From Nocardia transvalensis (GTDB lineage Bacteria > Actinomycetota > Actinomycetes > Mycobacteriales > Mycobacteriaceae), in NCBI RefSeq assembly GCF_015477765.1, contig NZ_JADLQQ010000008.1:393309-457308 (forward strand): 64,000 bases of DNA, in the 5' to 3' direction. The translations under genes and the position numbers were made by a program. The notes beneath the pieces are model-generated. The model had not been told where the DNA came from. It did not search any database and worked only from the letters and a program-made list of their open reading frames with translations. Position 1 is the stretch's first letter; each line of letters opens with the position of its first letter. This document shows, piece by piece, positions 52,289 to 61,834 of this stretch.

Positions 52289-53152
52289 TCAAATGCAATT
52301 CCTCCTAATATGGCGAGGTCGGTTGGCCGTGTACCTGAAGGCGTTGGTGATGGCGTGGTCGAGTTCGGTGGCGGTGAATCCTTCGACCCCGATATGTCCG
52401 CGGGCAGCATCGAGCAGGACGCTGCGGGCGTGATGTTCGGTGAGCTCGTGCGCTGCGACCAGGCGACCGAGGACCAGTGCAGACCGGAACACCGTGATGT
52501 TGCGTAGGCCGGGCCGGGCCCGAGCGACCCGGTCCGCTTCGCAGCGCAGAATCGCCGCCAGATACGAGTCCGGGTGCGTCGGCGCGACCGCGCTCGACAG
52601 GGTCGCAGGCAACTGCGCTGGGGTGAGCGCCGTGACCAACGGTGGGGACAGGTTCGAGATCGGGCGCGGGTCGGTGACACGGTAGGTGCCGAGCGGGGTT
52701 CGTGAGCCGGGTGCAACGATGTAGCCGCCGCATCCGCGAGAGTCGATTCCGGCGCCGAGGCGGCCGATCGTGCACGGCAGCGACAGTTCGGTCGGCGCGC
52801 GGTAGTACAGGTGCCAGCCGGCGGGGGTGGCGACGGTGAACGTCAGCGGTGCCGGTTCCCCCAGGCACGCGGCCAGCTGCTCCAACGCGACGTCCAGATC
52901 GGTTGCGGGATGGGGGAAATGGCTGGGGTCGAGATCGATGACGTGCAGGCCACTCGGTTCACCGGTAACGACGGCAACGTTGAATCGCGGGTTGTAGGAC
53001 CACCAGCGGTGAATGTGGTCCATCTCGGTGGTCGCGTAGTGCTGCCACCGGCGCAGGGCAGGCGTTTTGCCCTGTGGGCGGAGGGGAAAGACCGGCCAGC
53101 CGCGGGCGGCGGCAGCCAATGCAGCCGACCGCAGAAGATCGAGAGCAGTCAC
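52289..53152 (-). CDS. Primase-polymerase (prim-pol) domain protein
   Basis: 287 residues. The bifunctional primase/polymerase N-terminal fold shows GWPVFPLRPQGKTP, NVAVVTGEPSGLHVIDLDP with catalytic Asp73 and Asp75, TPAGWHLYYR, and GAGIDSRGCGGYIVAPGS. No helicase domain follows, so it is a stand-alone primase. Such genes start replication of actinobacterial integrative elements and plasmids. Complete motifs suggest it is active. Confidence 0.85.
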   Translation of the reverse strand: MTALDLLRSAALAAAARGWPVFPLRPQGKTPALRRWQHYATTEMDHIHRWWSYNPRFNVAVVTGEPSGLHVIDLDPSHFPHPATDLDVALEQLAACLGEPAPLTFTVATPAGWHLYYRAPTELSLPCTIGRLGAGIDSRGCGGYIVAPGSRTPLGTYRVTDPRPISNLSPPLVTALTPAQLPATLSSAVAPTHPDSYLAAILRCEADRVARARPGLRNITVFRSALVLGRLVAAHELTEHHARSVLLDAARGHIGVEGFTATELDHAITNAFRYTANRPRHIRRNCI

Positions 53153-53191
53153 AGCGAGCTCCTCGTGCCTGGTGAAATCGGCGGGGCCGAG

Positions 53192-53530
53192 CTACCCACG
53201 GGGCCGGAGGTCCCGCGCGGTCGACACAATCCACTCGGCCGTGTCACGCAACTGGACTGCCAGGGCCTGGAGTGCTTCGAGCGTGCCTGCGGCGTGGGGA
53301 TGGGTCGGCACGGGCGGATAGTCGGTGCCGTGGGCGTGATAGACCAGGCGCCATTCGAGTGTCATCGGGTCGAACACGCCCACCCTGTAGCGGGACCACG
53401 ACGGGTCGGTGATGTTGACGTTGAGGATGACGTCGGCGGGATGGTGGTCGACCAGGCACAGGGTGCGGGCCCGGTAGCCCTCGTCGGTGACCGCGACAGC
53501 GGTGATGGTCGGTTGTTCGGTGATCTGCAT
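53192..53530 (-). CDS. Hypothetical protein of the mobile element
   Basis: 112 residues from ATG 53530 with CCAGGAGCC upstream. Strand-rich N-terminus (TITAVAVTDEGYRARTLCLV), DPMTLEWRLVYHAHG in the middle and a helical C-terminal half. No family name recognised; similar small proteins accompany ParB-like genes in nocardial elements. Probably one transcript with the downstream primase gene. Confidence 0.55.
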   Translation of the reverse strand: MQITEQPTITAVAVTDEGYRARTLCLVDHHPADVILNVNITDPSWSRYRVGVFDPMTLEWRLVYHAHGTDYPPVPTHPHAAGTLEALQALAVQLRDTAEWIVSTARDLRPRG

Positions 53531-53619
53531 CCAGGCTCCTGGGTTGTCGGTTGGCCGTCCTTGGGCGCAGGACCGGCACCGCCGTGGTTGGGCGGTGCCG
53601 GTCCTGGAGTGGGTGAGGG

Positions 53620-55353
53620 TCATGCCGCTTGCGGTTCGGCGGCGGGGGTGTCGATGTCGATGTGGTCGGAGTCGACTTCGCCGAGGGCGGCCAGTTCGAC
53701 GGGGACGAGTTGGTGGCCCTGCTCGCGCAGGAAGGTCAGGTAGCGTTTGACTCCGCGGTCGGCGTAGCGCCAGCAGTCTTTCGCGGTCCGTTTTTCGTAG
53801 CCGCCGAGCACCAGGCCGAGCAGAATGACTTGGCAGCGAGCGGGTTTGGCGGTTTCGATGGCGCGGCGCAGGTCTTGACGGGAGTAGCCCTGGCCGGTGA
53901 GGGCGAGCAATTCCACCGCGGTGTCGAGGGCGTTGTACTCGGACAGCAGCCCGGGATCCGCGATCAGAGAGTCGGTGATGAATCGGACGGCTTGGGTCGG
54001 CAGGGTCTTGCGGGCAAGCAGCCGAGTCACGAACTCTCGGCGGGCTTGCATCGCCGCCACGCCTTGCTTGTTGAGCTCGCGCACCCGTCGCAGGGCGAGG
54101 CGTTGTTCCTCCCGGGCGGCGGCAGCTCGAGCTTCGGCGTCGGCGCGACGCCGGGCAGCAAGCTCGTCGTCGGCGGTGTCGGTGCTGTGTTCGGCGCTGG
54201 CGGGGCTCTCGTCGTTGCTGTCGTTGTCGGCCGGGACAGTCCGGCTGAGGTTCGCTGCGGCGAGCGCGTCGACGGGCAGGAAGTACTCGGCGAGCCAGTT
54301 GTCTCGTTGGTCGACTTGGTTGGCGTGGCGCATCCCGTCCTGGGGCGTGCGTTCGGGGTCGCGCGCGGTCGCCCAATCGACGGTGTCGGGATCGACGACG
54401 ACGCCGGTGTCGGTCTCGACGAGCAGCGGCTGGTCGTCCAACTCGAGCCACACGAGCCACCCGCTCGGGTCGGCGTGGATGCGGTCGGCGGCGACCGCGA
54501 CACCGTCGGCGTCGACGAGTTCGGTGGCCGGGACCAGCGTCGCGTCGGGTGCGTCGGTGTAGGGGTAGTCGGTCAGCACGCCGAACCCGGCTTCGGCGTA
54601 GGGCCGGGCGGCGGTCAGGTGGATGCGCTGCTCGTCACGGTCGGCGGCGATCTTCTTGGCCTCGTAGGTGAAATAGCTTCGTATGCAGTTGGTCAGGCGC
54701 TGGACTGCGTCGGTGTCGCCGACGGTTTCGTATTCGGCGATGAGGGCGGCCTGTTCCAAATCGAACTGCCCGTCGTCGACGAGGTGGCGCGCGGTCGGGG
54801 ACGCGCCGACCTTGCCCGCGAGCTTGATCTCGTCGCGTTTGGTTTGCAGCGCCTTGCCGATCCGGGTCACCGATGCCCCGAGATCCAGTGCCAGGGCGAT
54901 CCCGGCGGCGCGGTCGCCGTCGGTGAGAGCGATCCGCCGGTCGTTGACCGTGATCTGCTCGACGATCCGCGCGATCTCCAACTCCTTGTCCGATACCGTG
55001 TCGTCCGCGTCGAGCAGCCATACCGGCACCCGGGGCTGCTCGAACGCGAGCGCGGTGAGAGTGCGAACTTGCCCGTCGCGCACGACGATTCGACCGTCGG
55101 GCATCCGGATCGCCTTGATCGGGTTGAACACACCGTGCTCACGGATCGAGTCGGTGTACTCGGGGTAGTCCTCGAGCCGGAAGCTCTGGCGCACATTCTC
55201 GGCGATCTCCAGCTCCGCGGGATCGAGATACACCGCCTCGGCCTTCGGCGGGACCGCACCATCGCTGGTGGTGGTGGAATCGGTCTCGGTCGTGGAAACG
55301 GTGGGATCGGAGGTGGAATCGGGTTCGATGGCGACGGCAGTGTCAGTGAGCAT
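53620..55353 (-). CDS. ParB/Srx-domain DNA-binding protein
   Basis: 577 residues from ATG 55353 with GAGAGGAGG upstream. After a Ser/Thr/Asp-rich start the ParB-like nuclease/CTPase fold appears: AENVRQSFRLEDYPEYTDSI, GVFNPIKAIRMPDGRIVVRDGQVR. An HTH-type segment follows (LALDLGASVTRIGKALQTKRDEI). The central part and a coiled-coil (ARAAAAREEQRLALRRVREL, about 405-425) precede a C-terminal helical domain. No ParA gene adjoins it, so a role in element maintenance or as a transfer regulator is more likely than classical partition. Confidence 0.8.
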   Translation of the reverse strand: MLTDTAVAIEPDSTSDPTVSTTETDSTTTSDGAVPPKAEAVYLDPAELEIAENVRQSFRLEDYPEYTDSIREHGVFNPIKAIRMPDGRIVVRDGQVRTLTALAFEQPRVPVWLLDADDTVSDKELEIARIVEQITVNDRRIALTDGDRAAGIALALDLGASVTRIGKALQTKRDEIKLAGKVGASPTARHLVDDGQFDLEQAALIAEYETVGDTDAVQRLTNCIRSYFTYEAKKIAADRDEQRIHLTAARPYAEAGFGVLTDYPYTDAPDATLVPATELVDADGVAVAADRIHADPSGWLVWLELDDQPLLVETDTGVVVDPDTVDWATARDPERTPQDGMRHANQVDQRDNWLAEYFLPVDALAAANLSRTVPADNDSNDESPASAEHSTDTADDELAARRRADAEARAAAAREEQRLALRRVRELNKQGVAAMQARREFVTRLLARKTLPTQAVRFITDSLIADPGLLSEYNALDTAVELLALTGQGYSRQDLRRAIETAKPARCQVILLGLVLGGYEKRTAKDCWRYADRGVKRYLTFLREQGHQLVPVELAALGEVDSDHIDIDTPAAEPQAA

Positions 55354-55478
55354 GCGGTGGCCTCCTCTCGTGAGACAGGAAAGCGCCGTACAGCGAGAAG
55401 CTTTCCGGCGCTTTCCTGTTCGGGATGAACTGGCGGTGCGAGGTGTCGGCATCCGTTGGCTGGGTGCGCAGGGCGGGG

Positions 55479-55694
55479 TCAGTGCTGCTTCTTGGGGCGA
55501 GGTGCGACGTTGATCGGATGCAGGTGCCGTGCGGTGTGCTCGTCGGGGTCGCTGTAGGCCCAGTGCTTGCCCTGCCAGCCTGGGTGATCGGCGTGCCAGC
55601 GTTCCCGCGTCGCCTCGCTCAGCGCTGCAGCGCTGCCAGCAGCGCCGAGATGCTCGGCCAGGACGTAGTCGGCGTGAGTGAGCGTCTCGGGCAT
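55479..55694 (-). CDS. 71-residue hypothetical protein
   Basis: Starts at ATG 55694, well placed after CAGGAGGTCC. The sequence has a helical start (THADYVLAEHLGAAGSAAAL), a Trp/His-rich centre (RWHADHPGWQGKHWAY) and a basic tail. No family recognised. The good ribosome site and position in the mobile operon support it. Confidence 0.55.
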   Translation of the reverse strand: MPETLTHADYVLAEHLGAAGSAAALSEATRERWHADHPGWQGKHWAYSDPDEHTARHLHPINVAPRPKKQH

Positions 55695-55781
55695 CGAACG
55701 GACCTCCTGTTCACGGGCCGCGGTGCGGCGCAATCAGAGTGGGGAAAGGCGGCGCACCCAGAGCGGGTGCGCGAACGCGGG

Positions 55782-57017
55782 TCAGGTCAGGGCCATGGCC
55801 TGCAGGGCCAGGCCGTCGAGAGTGTCGGCGCGGTCGGCGTCGGCGATGGTCTGGCTGTAGCTGGTGACGGCGTGGGCGATTCCAGCGGCGGTGAGTTGAC
55901 CTCCCGCGATGAAGTGCGACAGGATTCCGGCGCGTTCGTCCTCGCTGAAGCCCAGCTGTTTGGCGACGACTTCGATCGTCTTGTCCGGCTGGGTGACCGG
56001 GGCAGCGGCGTGGCGTTCGAGTTCGGTGATGCGTGCCGCGAGGAACTGCGGTGACAGCCATTCGGAAACCTTGTCGCGGGTTTCGGCGGTGATCACCGCG
56101 AGGCGTTTGCGGTAGGTGTCCTGCGACCAGGCCAGGGCGCCGATGTCGAGTTTGTCGCCGAGGTGGCGTTTGGTGTAGGCGAACAATGGCAAGGTGAGCC
56201 CGTTGCCGCAGATCCTGATCACCAGCTCCGGTTTCAATGTGACCGCGTGATGGCCGATTTCGGAATTGGAGAACCGGAATCCGGCGAACACCACCGGCTC
56301 GCGGCCCGGCGCGTAGCCGCGACCTTCGCGGGCGGCGATCGGCCGCCATCGATCCAGCTGACCAGCGACTCGGCGGCGTTCGGCCTCGAGTTCCGGGTTG
56401 GCGAAGGGGTTGCGGTAGTTGGCCAGAAAGCCCGGCGCCAGAGCCGATACCTTGGGGGAGAACACTTTGCAGTGCATCGAGGATTCCGTCAGGTCACACG
56501 ACCGGACACTGACCTCGGCGTCGGCGAGCCGGATCCCGTCCAGCACTGCGGTCAACACATCGAGGTTGTCGATGATCCCGTACCGATCCGACAGTAACGC
56601 GCGTAGCACCCCAGGCTCACTGGGGTCATCGGAGGTGAACAGCCGCAACAAGAACGACCGATCCGACTGCGTCTCAGTCGGTTCGCTGCCGGGCGGGGGA
56701 TGCAGCAGCCCGTTGACATTGGCGTCGTAGAGATCGGTGCGCTGTTGCTCACGCAGCCACTTCAGATAGCCGACAGGGATCTTGAGCTTGGCGCCGATGT
56801 GGGAATCTGCGGCGGCGGTCGGACGATACGCCCCCTCGACAGAGGTGACTCCGCGTTCATCGACCACCGGCTCGATTCCCGATAGATCGAGCAGGCCATC
56901 GCGCGCCCGGATCGCCGAGGCCGCGACGACGACGTCGAGCTTGGCAGCCTGCTGCAGGTTGAGCAACCTCACCAGATCACCCAGCTCGGCGTGCCGGACG
57001 GACGTGGCAACGGACAT
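55782..57017 (-). CDS. DUF932 (phage/plasmid-like) protein
   Basis: 411 residues. The domain has the IPVGYLKWLRE, LRALLSDRYGIIDNLDVL and SNSEIGHHAVTLKPELVIRIC segments of the DUF932 family, found widely in phages, plasmids and conjugative elements. The biochemical role is unknown; it is often next to single-strand annealing or replication genes. Complete, with AGGAG before ATG 57017. Confidence 0.85.
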   Translation of the reverse strand: MSVATSVRHAELGDLVRLLNLQQAAKLDVVVAASAIRARDGLLDLSGIEPVVDERGVTSVEGAYRPTAAADSHIGAKLKIPVGYLKWLREQQRTDLYDANVNGLLHPPPGSEPTETQSDRSFLLRLFTSDDPSEPGVLRALLSDRYGIIDNLDVLTAVLDGIRLADAEVSVRSCDLTESSMHCKVFSPKVSALAPGFLANYRNPFANPELEAERRRVAGQLDRWRPIAAREGRGYAPGREPVVFAGFRFSNSEIGHHAVTLKPELVIRICGNGLTLPLFAYTKRHLGDKLDIGALAWSQDTYRKRLAVITAETRDKVSEWLSPQFLAARITELERHAAAPVTQPDKTIEVVAKQLGFSEDERAGILSHFIAGGQLTAAGIAHAVTSYSQTIADADRADTLDGLALQAMALT

Positions 57018-57093
57018 AGGAAAACTCCTCTCGGTAATGGATTTCGAACCAGCGCGGATTCGGCCGGGATGGCGTCGGACACCCAGCTGTCGG

Positions 57094-57540
57094 TCAGGCG
57101 GCTGCCGAGCCTGAGTAGCCGGGTCGGGCGAAGCTGCATCGTGTCGAGATCACAGTGGACGCGCGCCGACGCTGCAGCGTGAGGTTGGCGGTTTCGAAAT
57201 CGCAGGTGACGACCTCGGTTTCGATGGCCGGTTGATGCCAGTGCTCGCGGTACTGGCTGGGGTCGATGCCGCAGCTGGGCTCCAGTGTGATCCCGGTCGA
57301 TGTGTGGAAGCGCCGGTACTCTTCGTCGGCGTGATCGTGCTCCATGCCGGGGCGGCCGCTGTACCGAAACGGGGCCGAGGACTGCGGGAGCAGGAACACT
57401 CCGCGCCGGGCGACCTGAGCTGACACTGCGATCGCGTGGTATTCGAACCGCGGACCCCGATACCCCGGAGCGTTCACCGTCCGAGTGGCCCTGCCGAACG
57501 GCGGATTGCTGATCACGGTGTCGAACCGGCGCATCGCTTC
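57094..57540 (-). pseudogene. Truncated N6-adenine DNA methylase
   Basis: The minus frame reads RFDTVISNPPFGRATR, with the NPPF catalytic motif of N6-adenine methyltransferases. FEYHAIAVSAQVARRGVFLLP, the next conserved strand, and a C-terminal region follow. The SAM-binding motif I that should precede NPPF is missing: upstream of about 57600 the match ends, just before the recombinase module at 57.7 kb. The fragment is 3' to the likely insertion point and cannot be functional. Confidence 0.65.
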
Positions 57541-57712
57541 TCGATGGACCCGTAGCAGGTCCCCGCACCACCTACCGGAGTACGTGCGGGTTCCCCTCGG
57601 GGAAGATGGTCTCCTGTCGTGCTTCGGACCAGGTGACGATGCTGCCGTGAGTCGAAACCATTTCGTGTGAAGGTTTGCCAGTAACTGGCAGATTTTGCGA
57701 GTAATCATAGTA

Positions 57713-58894
57713 ATGTGCCGGTTCGTGGCAGATTCTCCTTCCCGTCTCGAGGTCGTGAGGAGTGCTGTCGGCGAGGCCGAGTCGGCGGCGACTGGCTGTG
57801 TTGAGCAGGGTCTGGCCGATGTGGTCACGCTGCAAAGTCGTGTTGCGGCGGCTGCGGATCCGGAGGACGCGCAGGCGTTTTTTCGGGACACGCTGGCTGA
57901 GTACGTGTGGGCACGGGACGTGGCCGGTTTGGCGGCTTCGACGTTGCAGCACCTGATCCGGCCGGTGGTGGAGATCTGCTCGTTCTACGACTGCGTGCCC
58001 TGGGAGCTGACTGCCAAGGAGCTGGATCGCTACTTCACCGGGCCTGGCCGTCGGCAGCCGGCGACGGTGCGCAAGAAGCTGAACCAGATCGACGGCTACT
58101 TCGCGTTCCTGGAGCAGCGCTACGCGGGAGAGATCAGCCGACGGTTCGGTGCCTCGGTCGAGTCGCCGATCGATGTGTTCAATCGGCCGGTGCACCGCGG
58201 CGATTTCGGTTTGCGGATTCCGCCGTCGCGGCGGGCGTTGAAGGAGTTCTTCGCGGCGTGGCGGGCGGATCTGTCTGTGGCACGCAAGTATCCGGTGGCC
58301 GTCCGTGACTACGTGATGGCCAAGATCACCTACATCTCAGGGGTTCGAGCGGCTGAACTCTGCGGTGTCCGGCTCGGTGACGTTCATTGGGAGAACGGCC
58401 GGTGGGGCCGGTTTCTGGTCCGGGGCAAGGGCGCACGACGATCCGGACCGCGAGAGCGGGAGGCGTTCCTGTTCGCCGAAGGGCGAGAGCTGTTGTGGTG
58501 GTACGTCGAAGAGGTCCGGGGAGAGTTCTGCGATGACCCCACCGACCCCTTCGCGCCGCTGTGGCCGTCGGAGCGCCTACCCACGGCGGTCGCGGGACTC
58601 AACCTGCCCATCGCGCCGTCGGTGACCGCGGGAACCTTTCGCCGGTCGTTGAAGACCGCGGCTGCCGGTCGTCTGCCGGGCCCGATCACGACTCTGCACC
58701 CGCATCTACTGCGTCACGCCTGCGCCACCCATCACTACGAGTCGGGAATGCCGCTCTGGGACGTGCAGAAATTGCTTGGTCACGAGTGGGCGAGCACGAC
58801 GGTCGGGTACCTCGCGTCCGTCCAGGCGGATCCGGAACGACACAGCTTGGAATCGTCGAATCGCGCGGTTCGACGGTTGAGCAGGGAGGTGTGA
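57713..58894 (+). CDS. Tyrosine recombinase, TnpA-like
   Basis: 393 residues from ATG 57713 (ATG 57695 is possible). N-terminal SAM-like core-binding domain (STLQHLIRPVVEICSF; KKLNQIDGYFAFLEQ). The catalytic domain has SGVRAAELCGV (Arg I), LRHACATHHYESG (His-x-x-Arg replaced by LLRHACATH) and LGHEWASTTVGYL with the nucleophilic Tyr. Function: site-specific integration and excision. First of three same-strand genes (spacing 4 and 6 nt) like Tn554-type TnpA/TnpC/TnpB modules. Confidence 0.88.
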   Translation: MCRFVADSPSRLEVVRSAVGEAESAATGCVEQGLADVVTLQSRVAAAADPEDAQAFFRDTLAEYVWARDVAGLAASTLQHLIRPVVEICSFYDCVPWELTAKELDRYFTGPGRRQPATVRKKLNQIDGYFAFLEQRYAGEISRRFGASVESPIDVFNRPVHRGDFGLRIPPSRRALKEFFAAWRADLSVARKYPVAVRDYVMAKITYISGVRAAELCGVRLGDVHWENGRWGRFLVRGKGARRSGPREREAFLFAEGRELLWWYVEEVRGEFCDDPTDPFAPLWPSERLPTAVAGLNLPIAPSVTAGTFRRSLKTAAAGRLPGPITTLHPHLLRHACATHHYESGMPLWDVQKLLGHEWASTTVGYLASVQADPERHSLESSNRAVRRLSREV

Positions 58895-58898
58895 GTCG

Positions 58899-59237
58899 AT
58901 GAAGTGGAATCTCCGGTGGGTGGCCGCCAAGCAGGATATCTGGCGACCGACCCAGCTACAGGCCGCATTCCAGGAAGTCGGGTTCGAACCCTCGTTGTCG
59001 AAGGTTGCCGCGTTGTGGTCGAACAAGCCGGTCACCCTCCGGCTCGATGACCTGGACAAGATCTGCGCCGCCTTGAACTGCACGGTCGCCGACCTGCTGG
59101 AAGCCGAACCCGAACGCCACCAGGTCCACAAGGACGACCAGTCTCGGGCGGTCGGGGAACAGCGGGCCGAGCGGCCGGCCGGGCCGACCCCGCGGCCGGC
59201 ACGTGGCCGGGCGCCTCGTTCGTTGCCGCCGAACTGA
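58899..59237 (+). CDS. Small Cro/C1-type HTH protein (TnpC position)
   Basis: 112 residues. The N-terminal 70 are an XRE-type HTH (RPTQLQAAFQEVGFEPSLSKV, LDDLDKICAALNCTVADLLE). The basic Pro-rich tail (PTPRPARGRAPRS) is disordered. It starts 4 nt after the recombinase stop, so it belongs to the same unit. Probably a DNA-binding accessory for recombination or a repressor of the module. Confidence 0.8.
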   Translation: MKWNLRWVAAKQDIWRPTQLQAAFQEVGFEPSLSKVAALWSNKPVTLRLDDLDKICAALNCTVADLLEAEPERHQVHKDDQSRAVGEQRAERPAGPTPRPARGRAPRSLPPN

Positions 59238-59243
59238 TCCGGT

Positions 59244-61538
59244 ATGGCATGGAAGTTCTCCCGGGTCGGCAGCTGCGCACGCTGCTGGAGCTGGGGAGAG
59301 GTCAACCAGGTCGATGTCTGCGCCCGGTGCTTTGCCTGGAAGCCCGTCGGCGGGAAGGTCGGGTGCTGCCGCCGTTGCCGGCACAGCACCAAGGCCAATC
59401 GGGACAGCCTCTGCCGAGCCTGCCTGATCGACATCCGGACAGGATGCGACCTCGACTGGCTCCGAGCCGAGATGGAGCGGACCACGACCGGCCCACGGAG
59501 CGTTCAACTTGTCCTGCTCCTTACTGGGGACGTCCAGCCCGAGGCGCAGGTGTTGCGCCGTGACCCGGACCAGCGCCACCCCTTCCGTTTTCCACGCTGG
59601 GCGGAGCCGGTCCGCCTGACGCGGGACGAGCCCGACTTGTGTCGTTCGGCACCGCTCGGCCAGCTCACCTTGTTTCGCCTACATCGGACGTTCACCATCG
59701 AGCATGCTCGGCGCATCAGCGATCGACCGGTCGCCGACCTCGGGGCGGTGGCCACCACCATCGCCGAGCTGCGATCCGAACACGGCCGGACCGGCTCCTG
59801 GCAGCACCTGGCCCTACAGATGGCCCGCCTGGCCCTGGCAGCTCGGGACGCCGATCAGCCATGGGTCTATGAACAAGACCTTCAGGATCTTCCTGAACTG
59901 CGCGGGATGATCACCGAAGCGTTACGCCGCACCGGGCTGCTGGACGAACTCGAAGCGCGGGCAATACCGACAGACGGTCTCCGCAGCTGCGAGCACTGCC
60001 TGTGCTGGGAAGGCGCCCGCACGAAACGCTGTCGGCAGTGCTGGAGCTGGTCCCAGATCCATCCGCCGGGGACCTGCAGGCGATGCCATCGCCACCTGCC
60101 GATCAAGAACGACCTCTGCCGGTTCTGCCAGGTCCTATTGGCCGAATACGCCCCAGACCAACCGCCGGCCGACCAGCTCTGGTTCGGCGGCGAACTCGCG
60201 CTCACGTTGAACACCCGCAAACTCGGCTACGAGAACCGCGGCGGAGGCCGCAAAGGGCAACGCCTGAAACAGATTGCGGCCGAACGTGAGGCCGCCCGAT
60301 CGCTCTCGCCTCACCTGGTCAACCCTCATCAGATCGCATTGATCGAGGATTTGCCACGGGACTGGCATCGGGTGAACCTCGAGAATCTGCCCGCTTTGAC
60401 CCTCCAGGCCCAGACACTGCTGGATGCCTTCGACCAGCGCGGTCGGGACCAAGCATGGCTCGGACAGACCCGGAACGCGAACACCCGAGTACTGCGAATC
60501 CTGCTGGCCTGGCTCGGCGCTGCGGCGCCCATCCACGAAGTCGACGTCAAAGCGCTGGCCTCGTCGGGATTCGGCAGCTACCCGCGGGTCTGCCATTTTC
60601 TCCGCGACCAGAACCTGCTCGTGCCGGACCCGTCGGGCGAGGACGACACCGACCAGCTTGCCGCTCAGCGGCTGATCGACTCCATGCCGACCCGGTTTCA
60701 GGGTGACGTGACCGCCTGGACGCGGGTGCTGCGGGGCAGCGGCCGGCTTCGCCATCCGGTCCGGGCCTGGTCCACGATTCGGCACTACCTCGGCTACATT
60801 CAGCCGACGCTGCAGGACTGGAGTTTCGAGGCCGACTCCCTGCGCAGCATCACCCAAGAGCAGATCCGAGCGGCCGCCATGAACGCGCCCGCCCCCTCCC
60901 GCCGGGCCGTTCACGTCGGCCTGCGGTCCCTGTTCGCGGCGCTCAAACAGGAGCGACGTATCTTCCGTGACCCTGCCCGCGGCGTCCGGCTGGGCATTGC
61001 GCGCCCGCTGCCCACGCCCTTGCCCAGCGACCACTTGCGCGGCCTGATCGACAAAACGGACAGGCCGATGACCCGGTTCACTCTGGCCCTGGTGGCGATC
61101 CATGCTCTGGCCACACAAGACCTTCGGCACCTCGAGCTCGACGATCTCGACCGTTCGGCCGGTCGCCTGGTGGTACGGCGGCCATACACACGCCACCTCG
61201 TGTTCCTGGACGAGTTGACCCTCACCTTGATCACGGCTTGGCTGCGGGAGCGGAACAGGCGATGGCCACGTAGCGCCAACCCTCATCTGCTAGTCACTCA
61301 ACGCACCGCCGTTGACCCTAGCCACCCACCCATCAGCCCTTACACCGTGAAGATGATGTTCCGGCCCTTCGGGATCTCGCCCCTGAAACTCCGGATCGAC
61401 CGAATTCTGGACGAGGCCCGCCACAGCGCCGACCCCGTTCACCTTCAACGGATCTTCGGGCTCTCCACCAGCACGGCGGTCAAATACATTCGCACCGCCC
61501 ACCCCGACCTCTTCACCGTCGACCCGATCGCCCCCTAG
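59244..61538 (+). CDS. Large zinc-ribbon recombinase, TnpB-like
   Basis: 764 residues. The N-terminus and middle hold many Cys pairs (CARCWSW, CARCFAW, CCRRC, CRAC; then CEHCLCW, CRQCWSW, CRRCHR, CRFCQ at about 245-295), zinc ribbons. A core-binding helical region follows and a tyrosine-recombinase-like C-terminus (ALATQDLRHLELDDLDRSAG; PLKLRIDRILDEA; FGLSTSTAVKYI). The usual HxxR box is not clear, so catalytic competence is uncertain; the C-terminal Tyr in KYI is a candidate. Resembles TnpB of Tn554-type elements. The downstream end is marked by hairpins. Confidence 0.75.
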   Translation: MAWKFSRVGSCARCWSWGEVNQVDVCARCFAWKPVGGKVGCCRRCRHSTKANRDSLCRACLIDIRTGCDLDWLRAEMERTTTGPRSVQLVLLLTGDVQPEAQVLRRDPDQRHPFRFPRWAEPVRLTRDEPDLCRSAPLGQLTLFRLHRTFTIEHARRISDRPVADLGAVATTIAELRSEHGRTGSWQHLALQMARLALAARDADQPWVYEQDLQDLPELRGMITEALRRTGLLDELEARAIPTDGLRSCEHCLCWEGARTKRCRQCWSWSQIHPPGTCRRCHRHLPIKNDLCRFCQVLLAEYAPDQPPADQLWFGGELALTLNTRKLGYENRGGGRKGQRLKQIAAEREAARSLSPHLVNPHQIALIEDLPRDWHRVNLENLPALTLQAQTLLDAFDQRGRDQAWLGQTRNANTRVLRILLAWLGAAAPIHEVDVKALASSGFGSYPRVCHFLRDQNLLVPDPSGEDDTDQLAAQRLIDSMPTRFQGDVTAWTRVLRGSGRLRHPVRAWSTIRHYLGYIQPTLQDWSFEADSLRSITQEQIRAAAMNAPAPSRRAVHVGLRSLFAALKQERRIFRDPARGVRLGIARPLPTPLPSDHLRGLIDKTDRPMTRFTLALVAIHALATQDLRHLELDDLDRSAGRLVVRRPYTRHLVFLDELTLTLITAWLRERNRRWPRSANPHLLVTQRTAVDPSHPPISPYTVKMMFRPFGISPLKLRIDRILDEARHSADPVHLQRIFGLSTSTAVKYIRTAHPDLFTVDPIAP

Positions 61539-61834
61539 ACATCAGCCAAGGGCCAGCTGGCCCGGAGGACGAGTGATGATGCTTGCTGGCCTTGGCGGGT
61601 ATCGCCTGCCAGGGTGAAGAAGGGACCACCCTCCCTGCCAGTCGTGGGACCACCGCCAGTACGTGATCCGATGAGCGAAACGTGTTCCAGATTTGCAGTG
61701 CGATCGATCGCGGCGGCGGCAGCCGACCGCGCTGTATTGCCGATTACACAGCGTATTGCGTGGATATCTATGTGATCACCTCGACGAGGATCGTCGAACT
61801 GGGTGGTGGGTGTGCCGGTCGGCGAGTCCGGACG
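61539..61834. other. Recombinase-module downstream region with two hairpins
   Basis: GGGCCAGCTGGCCC (61550-61563) is a perfect 14-bp palindrome 11 nt after the recombinase stop. A second hairpin joins CTGGC (61586-61590) to GCCAG (61608-61612) with GGCG/CGCC inside. They may be terminators, or one may lie at the element's end. No gene is supported in the remaining ~200 bases. Confidence 0.4.

Noticed and set aside
53629..55428. Long plus-strand ORF of 599 codons opposite the ParB-like gene
   Set aside because: Antisense shadow of a GC-rich gene: Val/Gly/Arg-rich without domains, while the minus strand has a clear family match and ribosome site.
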